Source: Cryptomeria japonica
Lineage: Eukaryota > Streptophyta > Pinopsida > Cupressales > Cupressaceae
NCBI RefSeq assembly: GCF_030272615.1
Contig: NC_081410.1
Location: 119,846,640-119,910,639, forward strand
Direction of reading: 5' to 3'
Length of the DNA stretch: 64,000 nucleotides
Notes under the pieces: model-generated
What the model saw: the letters and a program-made list of their open reading frames with translations, nothing else
Told to the model about the DNA's origin: nothing
The model's database searches: none
In this document: one piece after another, positions 42,578-56,300 of the stretch
How positions within the stretch are numbered: position 1 is the first letter of the stretch
Layout of the letters: every line of letters starts with the position of its first letter
Position numbers and translations under genes: made by a program

Positions 42578-43155
42578 AGATGTTACTGCCTGTAACGTAA
42601 TAATAGTTTTGATCTTATCAATCCATGGTGATGTTATTGGATGCTTTGATTCCTTTCTTTTATATCTCTCAATGCGAGGGAGAGGTCACACCTCTTCATC
42701 ATGCATGCCCTTTGGCAAGAGACACACCCTTTCACCATTAGCACCTTTTGAAAGAGTGCAACTCTTCATTATTTCAGCCCTTTGAAAGGGACACAACCTT
42801 TCATAATCAGATCTGCACTTCTCATTTTTCAAATTCTCCCCCCCTCAAATGAGTTTCTCTTCTCCCTTTTATATCTCACGTTTGAGGAAGTCACAACTTA
42901 TAATTTCATGCCTTTTGACCTTTCATTAACTTTAGTCAAATTTTATTATATTCTTTCATATTTTAATTTTAATTTTAATATTTATTCTTTTGTATTTTAA
43001 TTTTATTATTTTTTATTATTAAATTATATTACAAAGTATGGACATTACATATTTCTTATTTGTGCTAACATTGCTAGTGATGGCATGTGGTTGATTGATT
43101 CAAGTTCTTCATTTCAGGTGATGTTAGATGAACACTTAGGTTGGTGGGAAAGGCC

Positions 43156-43209
43156 AAGAACCTTCTAACTTGTAATTCCTAGAAGAACCTTCTAACTTGT
43201 AATTCCTAG
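43156..43209. repeat. 27-bp perfect tandem duplication
   Basis: AAGAACCTTCTAACTTGTAA plus seven bases at 43156-43182 repeats identically at 43183-43209. Confidence 0.95.
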
Positions 43210-46200
43210 ATATTGTTATCTCTTTGGTGGTTTTGTTGGGTTGATCACTATCTGATGCAGAGGGTACTCCCTCCTGTTATGAACTCACAACACTCACAAA
43301 CAAATGATATAGATTGCAACAAAACCAAAACAATTTCATTCATTCATCAATTGCATTCAAATCTGCAAAGCACATTAATTACAAATGGGCCATCATTGAC
43401 CTGTCTCAAATTCACAAGCAAACTGCTCTCTGTCAAACTGCTCTGCTTTTTCTAAACTTGGTCTCTTATATTCAACTTAGCACTCGAATTAAATTCACAT
43501 TCAAATTCAGGTTTTCTTTTAATTTCTGCATTTTTCAAACTTTCACATTCCACTTTCATTAACATTACTGTGGATACTCCTATGCCCTATGCACCTATGC
43601 TCTTCATACTTCCTTTCCAGCGCTTCCAAGATCTCTCAATCTGCATTCATGAGCCAACTCAATACTCTTTGCACACTTGGCACAGCCTCAGATTGGAGAA
43701 AGCCCTTCTTTTTCTTTTCCCCTGTTCACCATGTCTTGTTCCTATCTGTATCCTTGCACAGGAGTATTTTGTAGAGGAAAATGTGTATTCTTCTTTCCAT
43801 GCTGACTCTATTCACTATGCGCAGCAAGCTTCCTTGTTTTTCTATGAATTCTCTATCTCCTCCTTAAAGAAGTCTTCTCTTGTCTTCTTGCGCTCTCTTC
43901 CCTTTCCGTTTTCCTTATTCTCTGGCGTCTATGTCAGACTTCTCGCACCTGACTATCCTTCGTCCTTGCACAACAAATGTTTATTTATCTTTGCTTGTTC
44001 CCTGTCTGATTTCCATGCTTTCTGATTTTACAGCCCCTTTCTAATTTCATGTTTAGCGCAGCAATGAAACTTCCTCGTGTATGTTTGCTAAAACTAACTT
44101 CTTTTCTGCAAGTTCATATCTTCCTCTCCTTTGCCTGTGCAGCCCTTATCTCCCTTTGTCTTCACATGACCGCCTTACACCACGCACTTTACCCATTTGC
44201 TTTTTAATCTTTTTTCTTCTCTTTCCTTTGTGGGGCCAGTTACTTGCTTTCTCATCCCTCCATGCTCCCCTTCTTGTTTTGCATTCCTTTTCATCTTATT
44301 TGGACTCCAATTGACCTTTTGATTGGAAGTAAAGATTTCCATTTTTTTTGTCTTTCTTTTTAGATGACTCCAATTTTCATCTGTCACACAACCTCCTTGT
44401 TTAAGCGCTGCCATGGACTCTTGTTCTTGCCTTTTCATATACTCACAAAGGTCTCTTTAGTTTGATTGTTATATACCACAAGTTGGAGGTTGCACCTATC
44501 CACCTTGACTGAGCTGCGACCAAACATGGAACCATTTTGCTCAATGTGACTTTCCAATGACCTTGTATATCTTCCGGTACCAAATGAATTCAATTCAACC
44601 AATCAATGAAGCTCCAGAGTATGTGTCGTAAATCCGACATTTTATCAATGAAAATGACAACAATGTCAATCACTGCCACAATTGACCACAAACAACACAC
44701 TGAAAAACCAAGCTAAACAATGAGAACAAAATCAAATATTTTTTTGGTTGATACTGATTTCTATTCGCCCAGGATGCTCCTGCATCACTATCCTACTAGT
44801 TTTACCTTTGCCTATATTACCATAAATGAGGGTTGTAGATGGAAATTTCATATCATGGGTTGAAGAAGTTATGTTGACGGTGTATTGTTGAATTTATCGT
44901 GGATTAATTAAAAACTTGTAAAAGGGTTTTCCAATTCCCACATTATATTAGTGTTCTTTGTTTTATGGATAATCGTGTCTGCCATAACCCTTGATTCCTA
45001 GTACTATTATTATTATTGATTACTAAACGTAACATTTTTTTTTATAACCTCTAATCTCTATTCTAAATAGGTTTAAGCATAGTGTATGTCTTCATACTAT
45101 AATTCGAGGGGCAAACAACTACTCAATAGCCATCTCTCCAGTCCCCCGACCTTCAAATCTAGCTATGGAAAAGGCAAATAAGGAATAACAATTGGACTCT
45201 ATTTATTATTAATGTTGATCCCAACAACTAGGTTTAACATCAACTGAAAGTTCTCACAAATGCTTGTCTTTTATTGGAAGCATGCTTCCCTTTTTTATAA
45301 AACTCAACTCATTATAATAATGTTTTTTCTTATTTTGGCCATATCCAAATGCCACCTAATTTTGTTATCGGTTAATATGAGAGGATTGCACATGTTTCTT
45401 TTGCTTTAAATGTTTGGTACCCTTCAAACAAAATTAATCTTTAGAATATCATTATCTTTTGTTGAATTATGTTTGTTAGTGTCTATTTAGATGTTTTCAT
45501 CCTCTAATTTGCCTACATGTTTGGACTAAATTGCCCAAAGCTACGAAACATAGCACAAAATATTTCATCCTTCTGATAGTTTGTGAATAGCTAATAGTCT
45601 TAACTACTTAGAGGCCAAGACAATGTTCAATTCACGCTTTTAGACCAGGTCATCCAAATTTTTTTAATGTAGAAATAGCAGCATATTGAACTTTTTATAA
45701 AAAAAATAATGCACATACTGTTCAAAAGTTATCCTTAAAGAAACAGTTTCTTGTATATACATGGATTGACAAACTTGGTTATATGATAGGTATATACATG
45801 GCGAGATCAAGCACATTGCTGAGTGATTCTACTTCTTTTGGTGTATTTTCTGAAAATAAAATTTAACATAATTTGCTTCTAAACCCTTTGTGCTATCATG
45901 TTTAAAGGGTCAATTTAGTTAATGCTATATTTTGCACAGTTCTTAGAGCAATATATGGATATATACACATGTACAATAATCCAAGATTGACAGTATGTTT
46001 TGTTATTACCTTGTAAATTAGCTTGTATGCTTGGATAGGTGTGGATTCGCGATCTTATTCATGCTATAAACCAAGTTTAAACATGGGTTTGTTACATTGA
46101 TTATCATGTTCATAGGCAAATCATATATGATGACACCCTTTCTCTTCAACCTGCACATAAAAATGCTGATAATTAAAAATGGAAAAACCTAAAGCCTATA

Positions 46201-47200
46201 ACTTCAGTCGCAGTGCGTATGAAAATATTAATCAGTGTTACATATAAATTTTGACTATTTTCATGGCCTAGGGATTCACTTTTTACAATTGACACCTGAA
46301 ATCTCCAATGCCATGCGATGTAACCAAATCTTGATTAAAAGCAAACTGGTATGTTGGCATCATTCTCATTGTATTTTAGAGCATCTTGGCTTTGATACAT
46401 TTTCTTTCAAGAGCTCAGCAAAGGCAGGCAAAACCGAGAGTCATAACTCAATATGTTTGGGACAAATTTTAGAAAGCATTTTACCATTCATTTAGAAATT
46501 CTTGTTTGGTTAAAATTTGCATTGAGTAAATGGAGAAATTTTGAATAATATGTCATGACCCATTTTTAATTGTTGTCAAGTAGTCAAGTGATTGCTGATT
46601 GCAAATATTTAAATAATGCACATAAATTTGGCATAATCACAATATTCAGAGAGCAGAAATGGTACGGCTTAGTAGGGTTATACATTGAAAAGCTTTTCAA
46701 TTGCGATCTTAAAAAAACATGGAGTATTTTCACTTGTAAAAGTAAAATGCAGCTTTTGCATAAGCAGATGCACTTTCACTTTGACAATTTTAAAGATGTT
46801 ATCCATTTTGCTTCAATGCAAATAAGTTCTAGCATATGCCCAAAAGGAATTGGCATTGTCAAAATTTTAATAGATGTTAATAGGTCCAACTTACGGAGTT
46901 CCCCTCCTCATGGATACTTGTCAATTGAATTGCATTATTCTTGCAAGAAGCAATATCCTCAGATTTCCATTTACAAGGTGAAAGTGGAACTGACAATATT
47001 TTGTACGTTGATAACTCATTTTGTGAAAACAAGAATTGAGAAATTGGTTTTAAGATTATTTTTCTAATCCTTTACAATTTGTAATGCCATCATCAGTGAA
47101 AGGAGGAGACCTCATCTATGTACAATTGAGAGGTCTACAAAAATCAACTTTTCTTACAAGACTTTCAAGCCGACGAGAAGCAGTTATTTATGATGGCATC
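43210..47200. other. long stretch without a supported gene
   Basis: 43260-44450 is pyrimidine-rich on the plus strand and therefore has long Ser/Phe/Leu-rich frames (for example 43570-44025) that lack any conserved feature. At 44571-44586 the sequence CTTCCGGTACCAAATGA loosely resembles a minus-strand PBS and LTR end, but no LTR pair was found. 46235-47067 holds two plus-strand frames antisense to and beyond the SUMO protease 3' end, without recognisable homology. The 3' UTR of the protease gene should lie just below 47201. Confidence 0.4.
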
Positions 47201-47302
47201 TTATCTAGCATTCCTCATTTCTTCAAAATGTTTCTTAAGTAATCCTTTTATATAGGACCGCAAACGGGAAGCTTCAGCTGGTCTGAACCACTTTCTTCCA
47301 AA
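47201..47302 (-). CDS. Ulp1-like SUMO protease, terminal exon
   Basis: 102 bp, preceded on the minus strand by acceptor ATTTGTAG, phase 0 after ATG of the previous exon. It reads FGRKWFRPAEASRLRSYIKG, then 13 residues to TAA at 47203-47201. WFRP-EAS-LR is the conserved C-terminal block of plant Ulp1 proteases. The intron upstream is 97 bp (47303-47399). Confidence 0.88.
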   Translation of the reverse strand, partial: FGRKWFRPAEASRLRSYIKGLLKKHFEEMRNAR

Positions 47303-50300
47303 CTACAAATTCAATCATGAAATTCATACTATAATACAAAAACATAACAAGCTCGGAAGAGATAGAAGGTAATATTTTAAATAATAATTTGTTACCTACC
47401 ATATTCAAGTCCTCCCTTCTAATCCTTGGAGGGGCGTCCTTAATAAAGCGCTCAATAAAGTAGAGAACAAATAAACCACAATCATAACTATTGTCCTGCT
47501 GAGGCACCTGTTGAGAAAAAGAAGCATGAAAGATTATTGGTCAACTATCAAAACCGATAATATTACCTATTTTAAAGGCTTCTCTTTGTTGATCCCTCTT
47601 GTGAACTGCACAATTACACCAATTTGCCTTTCCTGGATTCATAAGCTCATTTAGATCATCATTGACTAGCATGATACATTTCTTACCGCAAAGCAGCTTA
47701 TTATCTTACTAAACCAATGCAAATTGCCTATGTTCTTAACAACACATTAAGAATCCCTCATATAACTCAACCAACATTTATAGTCGACATATTGAAATCA
47801 TGATTTCATCCAGCTACACTGTTACAGACGAACTTATAATATGAGACTCTTCTTCAATTCAAACTATTGTATTTCTTTTCAAAAATATCAAAATAAAATT
47901 GAATGTCATTTTCAAAACTGTTATAAGATGAATTTGCAAACATGTTTGCCTATTTTTTTCATAATGCCAAAAAAATATCTCGTTCACAAGTAGATTTAAT
48001 TATCTAATATCCAATAACATTCCATCGTACTCTTTTTTGCAAAAAAATTTGAAGGTTCCTTCTTATTGTTGCAGGGGGAGATTGGAATGAGTAGAGCAAC
48101 CAGTTAGCAGTATGGAGTGCAAATAGCAACACAGGGATATGCCAGTTTCCCTCTCAGAATTGATAGGGGAGACGATGATTATAGATGAGCTCAGGATCAA
48201 CACAAATGCCTGAAAGGATATTTTTATGTGATATGTAAAATGATAAGAATATGGAAGAGCAACAAAAATACTGTAAGAATTTTTGCAGCTAATTCTAGGT
48301 CAATAGTCCTTCGGAATGGATGCTGGCGAGCAACAAGTAACGAGCCTGTCATAAAATTGGTGTGGAAGGCAGAAATACAGTATTGGATCCCAATCTGCTT
48401 CCAATAAGGGCTCTTCAAATTCTATAGAGCTTGTTTAAAAGAAAGAAACCTATATGCTTGGGCAAGGGAACACTAGCTAATGAAAGGAAGGTATGAAATC
48501 AAAAAAGGTCAAGAGGATGCTTCCAGGCCATTTTTCTTCATAAAAAAAAGGTGGGCAATCCTCAAAGGAGGGCCTTGGTTCCATGGCAGATTAGGCTTAA
48601 CACAAAACCTTGTACTCAACATTATGATTTTCCGCAATTGTTGATCCTGGTATAGTTCATGTTTAAATTTGGGGATTCATTCAAAAAATATTTGAGGGTT
48701 GGGTTCGTCCATACAAAAATATATAAAAATCAGAAATATGCACATATTTGCAGCAATAATTAAGTTCTGAGTAGTACATAGCATCGCGTATTGTATAATA
48801 AACAAAAGCACCATAAAAATTAAAAATAATACAATGTCAATTAGTCAAACTCAAATGTTATGATATATATGAAAATTAAAAAATAACAATGTGAAGTGTC
48901 AAAAAATAGCCATCACTGATTAAGCATCATCACATGGGTCTTCAAAAATATCATAATCACCATCCATATTAGATGTTGTAGGTACTAGTATATTAGAAGA
49001 ACCACAAATAGTGCCACTAGCACTGGCACGAGCATGGGCACTCATGCTCATTAGCTCGATTTTTTTCAACATCAAGTGCTACAAGGTGAGAAGTGGAAGC
49101 ACCCTAGTATGCTCTAGCTTGCCACTTTGTTTGTGTGTAAGGAGACAAGTTTAAATGCACATACACTAAGTCCTCAGCCTTTTTTAAGTGTAGTCAATTG
49201 CGCTTACTAGGTGAATGGAGGAATTTGTGCTCCATATCCTCTTAGATCCAGATGAACTAGCAAACTATTGAGACAAAATTAGAGAGTTAAAAGCTATAAA
49301 ATTTAAAATTATAAAATATAAATGAAACTTCAAGTATAAAAAGATTACTTTATAAATCTTGTGATAGAATTTTGATTGCAAGGTGTTATAGGTGTGTGAA
49401 GGATTGGCCATGGAAGTTCCACCAACTATGAGCATCAACCTTAAACTTGTCAAGAAGAGCGTCAATATTAAAGACATTGGAGTGTACAAAATCCATGAAC
49501 TCAATCCTAACTGCATCCCACATGTCAAGATCAATGAAGACTGTATAAAGTGCTGCATTGTACCCTTGGCCAACTTTAACATCTCTATGTAGGGCAATCT
49601 TTGTTGACATAAACACTATAATATTTGGGATTCATGCAAAGGCAAGATGTGGTAGGGTGGTCATTTTGTTCCATCTCTCTTTAATAGATTTGTGTGGTTG
49701 GTTTATGAAAGTTTCTTCAAGATCTTGCTTTTTCTCATTTATGATTGTCTTCATATTCTCAATCATTGAGTCGATGCCATCATATATCTCTCCCAAACAA
49801 GGCCTATTCATTTCAGTATAATGGATCACACTTAATATGAGCTCAGTTCAACAAGATCCCACCAAATGTCATTTAGAATCATCCACTTATTATTTATTGA
49901 CTTTGTAGTGCTAGACTACCTCCATATGGACCAATTTAGGTTGATGACCGTGTTAGCAGATACCTTCAGAACTTTCACAACTCATCTCAAGACAATTGTG
50001 TTGGAGGCAAAACAAGTGTTAGCAACCTATTTGAAAATCAAAATAAAAAAATTAAAATTTACTAAAAGCAAAATTAAAATTTTTAGTAAAGTGAAACATA
50101 TTAAAATAAATCTTATTGCTCACTTACATTTAACAACTTCAATTTTGAGAATGTTTTGAATATGCCCTGTGACATATGGTGGCTAGTGATGAACGTTTGG
50201 ATTTCTTCAACCTCAACACACATCTATTAGATCCAATCAACTTTGGTGCCATTTTTTTATAGCATTGGGTTGAGGGAGTAAATAACACAAGGTGTCTAAG

Positions 50301-53300
50301 ATATGCGTGAATAATGCTTCTCAGCCAATAAACCAACTGCTCTAAAATATATGTTGTTGTCTCTTATGACTTGGACAATGTTTCAAGGTCCCACTTCCTC
50401 AATGGTGATCATGAGAATGTCAGCAATAAATGCACCATTCTTCATCTCCTCTTCACAATCCACTACACTCAAACGCATTTCCTCTTTAGAGGACATTACA
50501 ATAACATTGATCGAAGGCTAATTCTTGGATCCTTCCATCCATCAGAAATGGACACCCCTCTTTTGGCCCACAATCCCTTATGGGCTCCAATGACTCCTAT
50601 AAGAACTTCACCTCATTTTCCAATAAGATGCTATGCACTTTCTTAGAACTTGGGTCCTTGTACCATTTTGAAGCCTCATTAATTACTTTCAACATTTGTA
50701 GATAGTATGATGAGTGAACAATAATGAAAGTCAATCCATTCACATAGAGACATCTTGCTATGTGTTGGTCAGCAATCTTTCAAGATTCATTCTATAATGC
50801 CATATCCAACAATCCCTTTGATCTCTTATGTGTAAAGGTTGTAGGTTATTCTCCAAGTGTAGCCAAAAATAGATGTCCCTTTATAGGTTGGAGTTTTAGA
50901 AGGCTGTGGAGGGGCTTCATTTCTTGAGGTCCTTTCCTAGACAAAGAATGATTTGATTTTTGGCTTGTTACTTGATATGCTTTTTCCTGCACATTAAAAT
51001 ATGCAATGAATTTTGCTTTTGGAATGGGTACACCATTTTTTTCGGGCAACCTTCGATGGAAAATTTGGATTTTTTTTCAAAGTAGGGTCAACATAAATAA
51101 ATGGTGATCATGAGAATGTTAGCTATAGATGCACCATCGTTCATCTCCCCTTCACAATCCATTTCTCTCAAAAATATTGCCCCTTTAGAGGACACTGCAA
51201 TAACATTGATCAATGGCTAGTTCTTGCGTTCTTCCATCCATCAGAAATGGATAATCCTGTTCTAACCCATGAATCTTTTATGGTCTCCAATGACTCCTAT
51301 ATGAACTTCACCTTATTTTCCAATAAGATGCTATGCACTTTCTCAAAACTTGGGTGCTTCATTTATTTATTTCACCATTTGTTAATAGTATGATGAGCGA
51401 ACAATAATGAAAGTCAATCCATTTGCATAGACACCTTGCTATGTGTTGATCGACATCTCTCAAGGCTCATTCTATAATGCCATTTCCAACAATCCCTTTG
51501 ATCTCTTATATGTAAAGGCCATATGTTGTTCTTCAAGTGTGGCCAAAAATAGATGTCTCTCTACAAGTTGAAGATTAGAAGGTTGTTGAGGAGGCTTCAT
51601 TTCTTGAGACCCTTTACTAAACAAAGAATGATTTGAGTTTTGGCTTTTTGCTTGATATGCTTTTTCTTTCACATTAAAATATTCCCTGAATTGTGCTTTT
51701 GGAATGGATACATTGATTCTTTTGGGCAAAGATTTGATGGAAAATTTAGATTTATTTTCAAAGTAGGGTCAACATTAATAAATGGTGATTATGAGAATGT
51801 TAGCAATATATGCACTGTCCTTCATCTTCCCTTCACAATCCGTTGCTCTAAAAAATACTACCCCTTTAGAGGACACTACAATAACATTGATTAATGGCTA
51901 ATTCTTGCATCCTTCCATCCATTAGAAATGGACACTCCTATTCCTATCCACAAATCCCTTTCGGTCTCCAATTACTCCTATATGAACTTCACCTCATTTT
52001 CCAATAAGATGCTATGCACTTTCTTGAAACTTGGGTCCTTGTACCCTTTTGGAGCTTCATTAATTTCTTTCACCATTTGTTGATAGTATGATGAGTGAAT
52101 AATAATGAAAGTCAATCCATTTGCATAGAGACATCTTGCTATGTGTTGATCGACATCTCTCAAGACTCATTCTATAATGCTTTTTCCATCAATCCCTTTG
52201 ATCTCTTATGTGTAAAGGCCGTAGGTTGTTCTTCAAGTGTGGCCAAAAATAGATGTCTTTGTACAAGTTGAAGATTCGAAGGCTGTGGAGGGGGCTTCAC
52301 TTCTTGAGATCCTTTCCTAAACAAAGAATGATTTGATTTTTGGCTTTTTGCTTGATATGCTTTTTCCTAATGTGCAATGAATTGTGCTTTTGGAATGGGT
52401 ACACCATTTTTTTTGGGCAAGCTTTGTTGCCTAGTTTAGGGATGTGGCACAAATGGCCTTTCACTCGATTGTTTGAGATTGAATACCTTACACCACACCC
52501 ATTAAAAATCCAAACATAATCCCCACAAATTGGAAGCTATTGTGCCATATCAACATAATTACCGATGGGATAATTTGGAATTTTTTTCAAAGTAGGTCAA
52601 CTTTAATAAATGGTGATCATGAGAATTTTAGCAATAAATGCCCCATCCATCTCCCCTTCACAATCCGCAACTCTCAAAAACCATTGCCCCTTTAGTGGAC
52701 ACTACAATAACATTAATCAATGGCTAATTCTTGCATCCTTCCATCTATAAAAAATGGACACCCCTATCTCGGCCCGTAAATCCCTTATGGGATCCAATGA
52801 TTCCTATACAAACTTCACCTCATTTTTCAATAAGATGTTATGCACTTTGTCAAAACTTTGGTCCTTGTACCCTTTGGAGCCTCATTAATAACTTTCACCA
52901 TTTGTTGATAGTATGATGAGTGAACAATAATGAAAGGCAATCCATTTGCATAGAGACATCTTGTTGTGTGTTGATCGACAATTTCTCTAGACTCATTCTA
53001 TAATGCCATTTCAAACAATCCCTTTGATCTCTTATGTGTAAAGGCCGTAGGTTGTTCTTCAAGTGTGGCCAAAAATAGATGTCTCTCTATAGGTTGAAGA
53101 TTAGAAGGTTTTGGAAGGGGCTTCATTTCTTGAGATCCTTTCCTGAACAAAGAATGATTTGATTTTTGGTTAGTTGCTTGATATGCTTTTTCTTGCACAT
53201 TAAAATATGCTATAATTTGTGCTTTGGGAATGGGTACATCATTTGTTTTGGGCAAGCTTTGATGCCTAGTTCAAGGATGTGGCACAAATGGCCTTCAACT

Positions 53301-56300
53301 CAACTGTATGGGCTTGAATACCTTACGCCACACCCACTGCAAATCTAAACATAATCCCCACAACTTGGAAGCTATTGTAAAGTATCAACATATTTCCAAA
53401 CAATAGAATTTGGATTTCTTTTTTCAAGGTAGGGTCAACCCATGGAGTAGAACTAGTTGGCATTATAATCCTTATGACAACAAGATCAATAAAACAAATT
53501 ATATATATAAACAACCAAACTCATTTAAAAAAATTAAAGATGTGTATAAATTCATAGAAGAATGAAAGAAAAATAAGAGTTAATTTATTAAAAAAATGTA
53601 GGAAAAACACAAAAAACTCGATAAAAACCTATATATTTTGCAAAAATCTTCGTCTACATTCTCCTTGGCAATAAATGGGTTGTTGCAAATAAATAGGAAC
53701 AACAATCCAACCAATTAGAACTTTCATTGATCAATCTTCAACTCCATTCATCTAAACTATGCTTGAAGGACTAGGAAAATTCATTGTAACCAATTGACCA
53801 ACATCATGACCAAGTGAAAACACATAATATTATGAGCCATGGAGTAAGGGGCTTGGGGGCTCTGCCCCAAAGCATCTACCACTCAATGAAAAACTAGTTC
53901 AATGGATCGATTCTCCAATTATCACTGTACATGAGGACGTGTAAAACAAGAAAGGATAAAATGTTGCCAACGAGGAAGCCAAATTGGCATCTATAGTGAC
54001 AAGAAATGGAAACATCATTTATTTCCAAGGGGGATATGTCAAATCGGCCATTATAATTACACTTAGATTTGATTTGTGTAATATTACTAGTTGGCTGAGC
54101 ACAACTCATATACAAATCATGGAACTTTAACGGTCACTTCGAAAGACCAACTTGTCACATAAGTATTTCTCCTATCTAAATGACACTGTTAAAGCCACAA
54201 GAAACTATATTAAAAGGAGGTGGAGGTAAAATTTTAAACTCAAGTTTTATTCTCACTTCAGGATTGATGTTCTTGGACATGCTAATTGAAGGAGAATTAT
54301 CTATTATAACAGCTAAGGAAATCAAAAAAGCATGAAAAAGGTCCATCTTTAGCCCCATGCCACCATACTCCTCTGTTTGGGATTTTATGCACAATCCTGC
54401 ACTGCATATCCCTTTGAATTACAATACAAATGTCCTAATTGTTGGCCTCCTATTTATGTTCTGCTTAGAAATTCTGAATCAAGCTCCTCACTCTGGGCAC
54501 AAAATGGTTAAATTGGTTTGGAAGATAGATGATTCGGAAACACATTAAAATATTCCGACAAGGAGTTGCTTGAGGGAGTGTGTAACAAAGAGCACACGAA
54601 CGGGGAAATTGTTAAAGCAATTAAGGAAATAAATGAAGCCATCAACCAAGTTGGGGGAAAGACAGGAGGAGTTTTCAAGGCGGCAATGTAGCCAAAGTAT
54701 GAAGCCATCTGCATCACATGGGTGAAGCTATAGTGATGTCAAATAACAAACTAGGAAATTTCTTGGAATAAAATGTTGAAGATCAAAGCATATTGATATT
54801 GAACATATCTTTTGTATCTATTAACAGTTGCATCCAAATGAGGAAAAAGATGATTCAGGAATGAAGATTTGGGAGCTAATTTTTGTTTAGTTTTTATCAA
54901 GGTTACTAGGAGATGGGGGTACTTGGAGACGCTAGAGACTAGTACAGGAATTGGTATGGCTAATTTTCAAAAATAGGAGGCAGGGGGTACTTGGAGACGC
55001 CAATTTCTTTTTGAATATAATTTAATAATTTCCAAAAAATGTCATGACGTAGAACTTCGAAAACGAGAATGGTGGTAAAGTTTAACATTAACTTTAAAAT
55101 TGAATAAAAATTGCTTATACTATTGGTACCATAGCCAGTCTAAATGGTTTAGTGAAAGTAAGGTAATATAGGTGTTGAGCACACTCAATATTGTCAGCTA
55201 AATAGTAAAGGCAATTTCTCTTTAGACCATTACAATGACATGAACTTAGTCACACAAATATTTATGTCCCTCTCAAAAGGTCTACACTATCGGTAAATAG
55301 ATTTTTGTCTTCCTACATCGCAGTTTCCTTATTAGTTATTTCCCTACAACTTTGCTTTGCTGCAAGCTTATTTTATTTATTTGCCTTCCTTTTTTGCCAT
55401 TTCTGCATTTTTCCCTAAGTTTTTTGGAGGGAGACATCCAATTCTGGTCGGGAAACTTCGGAGACGACAGCCAAAAGCACCCTATGTGTCGGGAAGTTTC
55501 CGGGGATGTCTCCTATATCAAAGACATGTCTCAAGGGGTAGGAGACATGTTTCCTGTAACCATGGTTTTTATATAATAAATTCAAGCCACTAAGACTTTT
55601 TGACAGTTGGTAATAATGTTCTATGGAGCCATGAATTTTAAAGTTTCCAGTGGCAAATAATTTCTTTCTAGTCTTCATATTTGATATAAATAAATTTTAG
55701 CTTACCAGGGAAATATTTTTTTCTCAATTCTTTATTATAAAATTCAAATTTTGTTTTTTTAGTTGGGAGAAGTCTTTTTCCATATAGATGTTTACACTTC
55801 CAACTGTCTGTATCTTCCACTTGCAGTCACACCATGACATTGAGAAGTGCTAAATATTTTAGACTTAGAGCCATAGTTTTAAAACTCGTGGGACTTGCCA
55901 CCTTCTCGCCAAGACTCGCGAGTCCATTGGCAGCCCGAGTCGACTCACCAAGAACTTGCGAGCCGAGTCTTGGTGAGTCCTTGCAAGTCTTTCACTCGAA
56001 CTCGTGAGTCTTTCACTTGGACTCGCGCCATTCACTGAAAACACCCAACCATGATTTTAAGTGTTTTTTTTTACTTTTTTCACTCATTTGGCATTGTTGC
56101 TTGCTGAAAACAGGTTTGTAGGGTTTGAAGGAGGAGAGGAAACAAGATTAAAACAACCTCATTCTCTTCATCATAATATATACATGAAATATAACATTTA
56201 AGTATAAGTCACATTTCAATATGTCTTTTTCCTTTCTTATACTTTAAGTCATAGATGAACTACTTGCCACTAGGCAAAACTTGCCAAGGCTTGAAAAAAA

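Larger units (their letters stand above)
41642..43049. mobile_element. solo LTR, 1408 bp including a plastid insert
   Basis: Ends are a perfect 10-bp inverted pair: TGTAATGTCC at 41642 and GGACATTACA at 43040-43049. A 5-bp target duplication TATTT lies at 41637-41641 and 43050-43054. No internal domain, PBS or PPT, so it fits a solo LTR left by LTR-LTR recombination. Without the plastid insert and its duplication the LTR would be about 1.02 kb; size and termini fit a Ty3/gypsy family, which is inference. The right half has degenerate AAAGGGACACAACCTTTCA-like units. Confidence 0.85.
40913..43150 (+). pseudogene. Ty1/copia gag-protease relic, split by a solo LTR
   Basis: ATG 40913 opens with AHTYRDKIEKFN, then YELCKLKTNDLL and GDQWVVL, the usual start of plant copia gag; several stops follow. 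Frames across 41100-41440 keep gag texture (FNLILYKLASIGVKIKDY). A damaged zinc-knuckle region (YTCKKNNKNYELVEKP, about 41560) leads to the solo-LTR insertion at 41642. After the LTR the same coding resumes with ANIASDGMWLIDSSSSFQ, the copia protease start, where the catalytic DSG is DSS. Integrase and RT are absent beyond about 43150. Confidence 0.75.

Noticed and set aside
43570-44025. 151-codon plus-strand frame
   Set aside because: Pyrimidine-rich DNA yields Ser/Phe/Leu/Pro codons; no conserved block, signal or splice support.
43266-44590. A further minus-strand LTR element suggested by a PBS-like CCGGTACCAAATGA and a pyrimidine run
   Set aside because: No second LTR copy, no target duplication, and the PBS match is poor.
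46570-47067. 165-codon plus-strand frame, the longest of its area
   Set aside because: No family resemblance, no nearby coding on this strand; lies in the 3' flank of the minus-strand SUMO protease gene.
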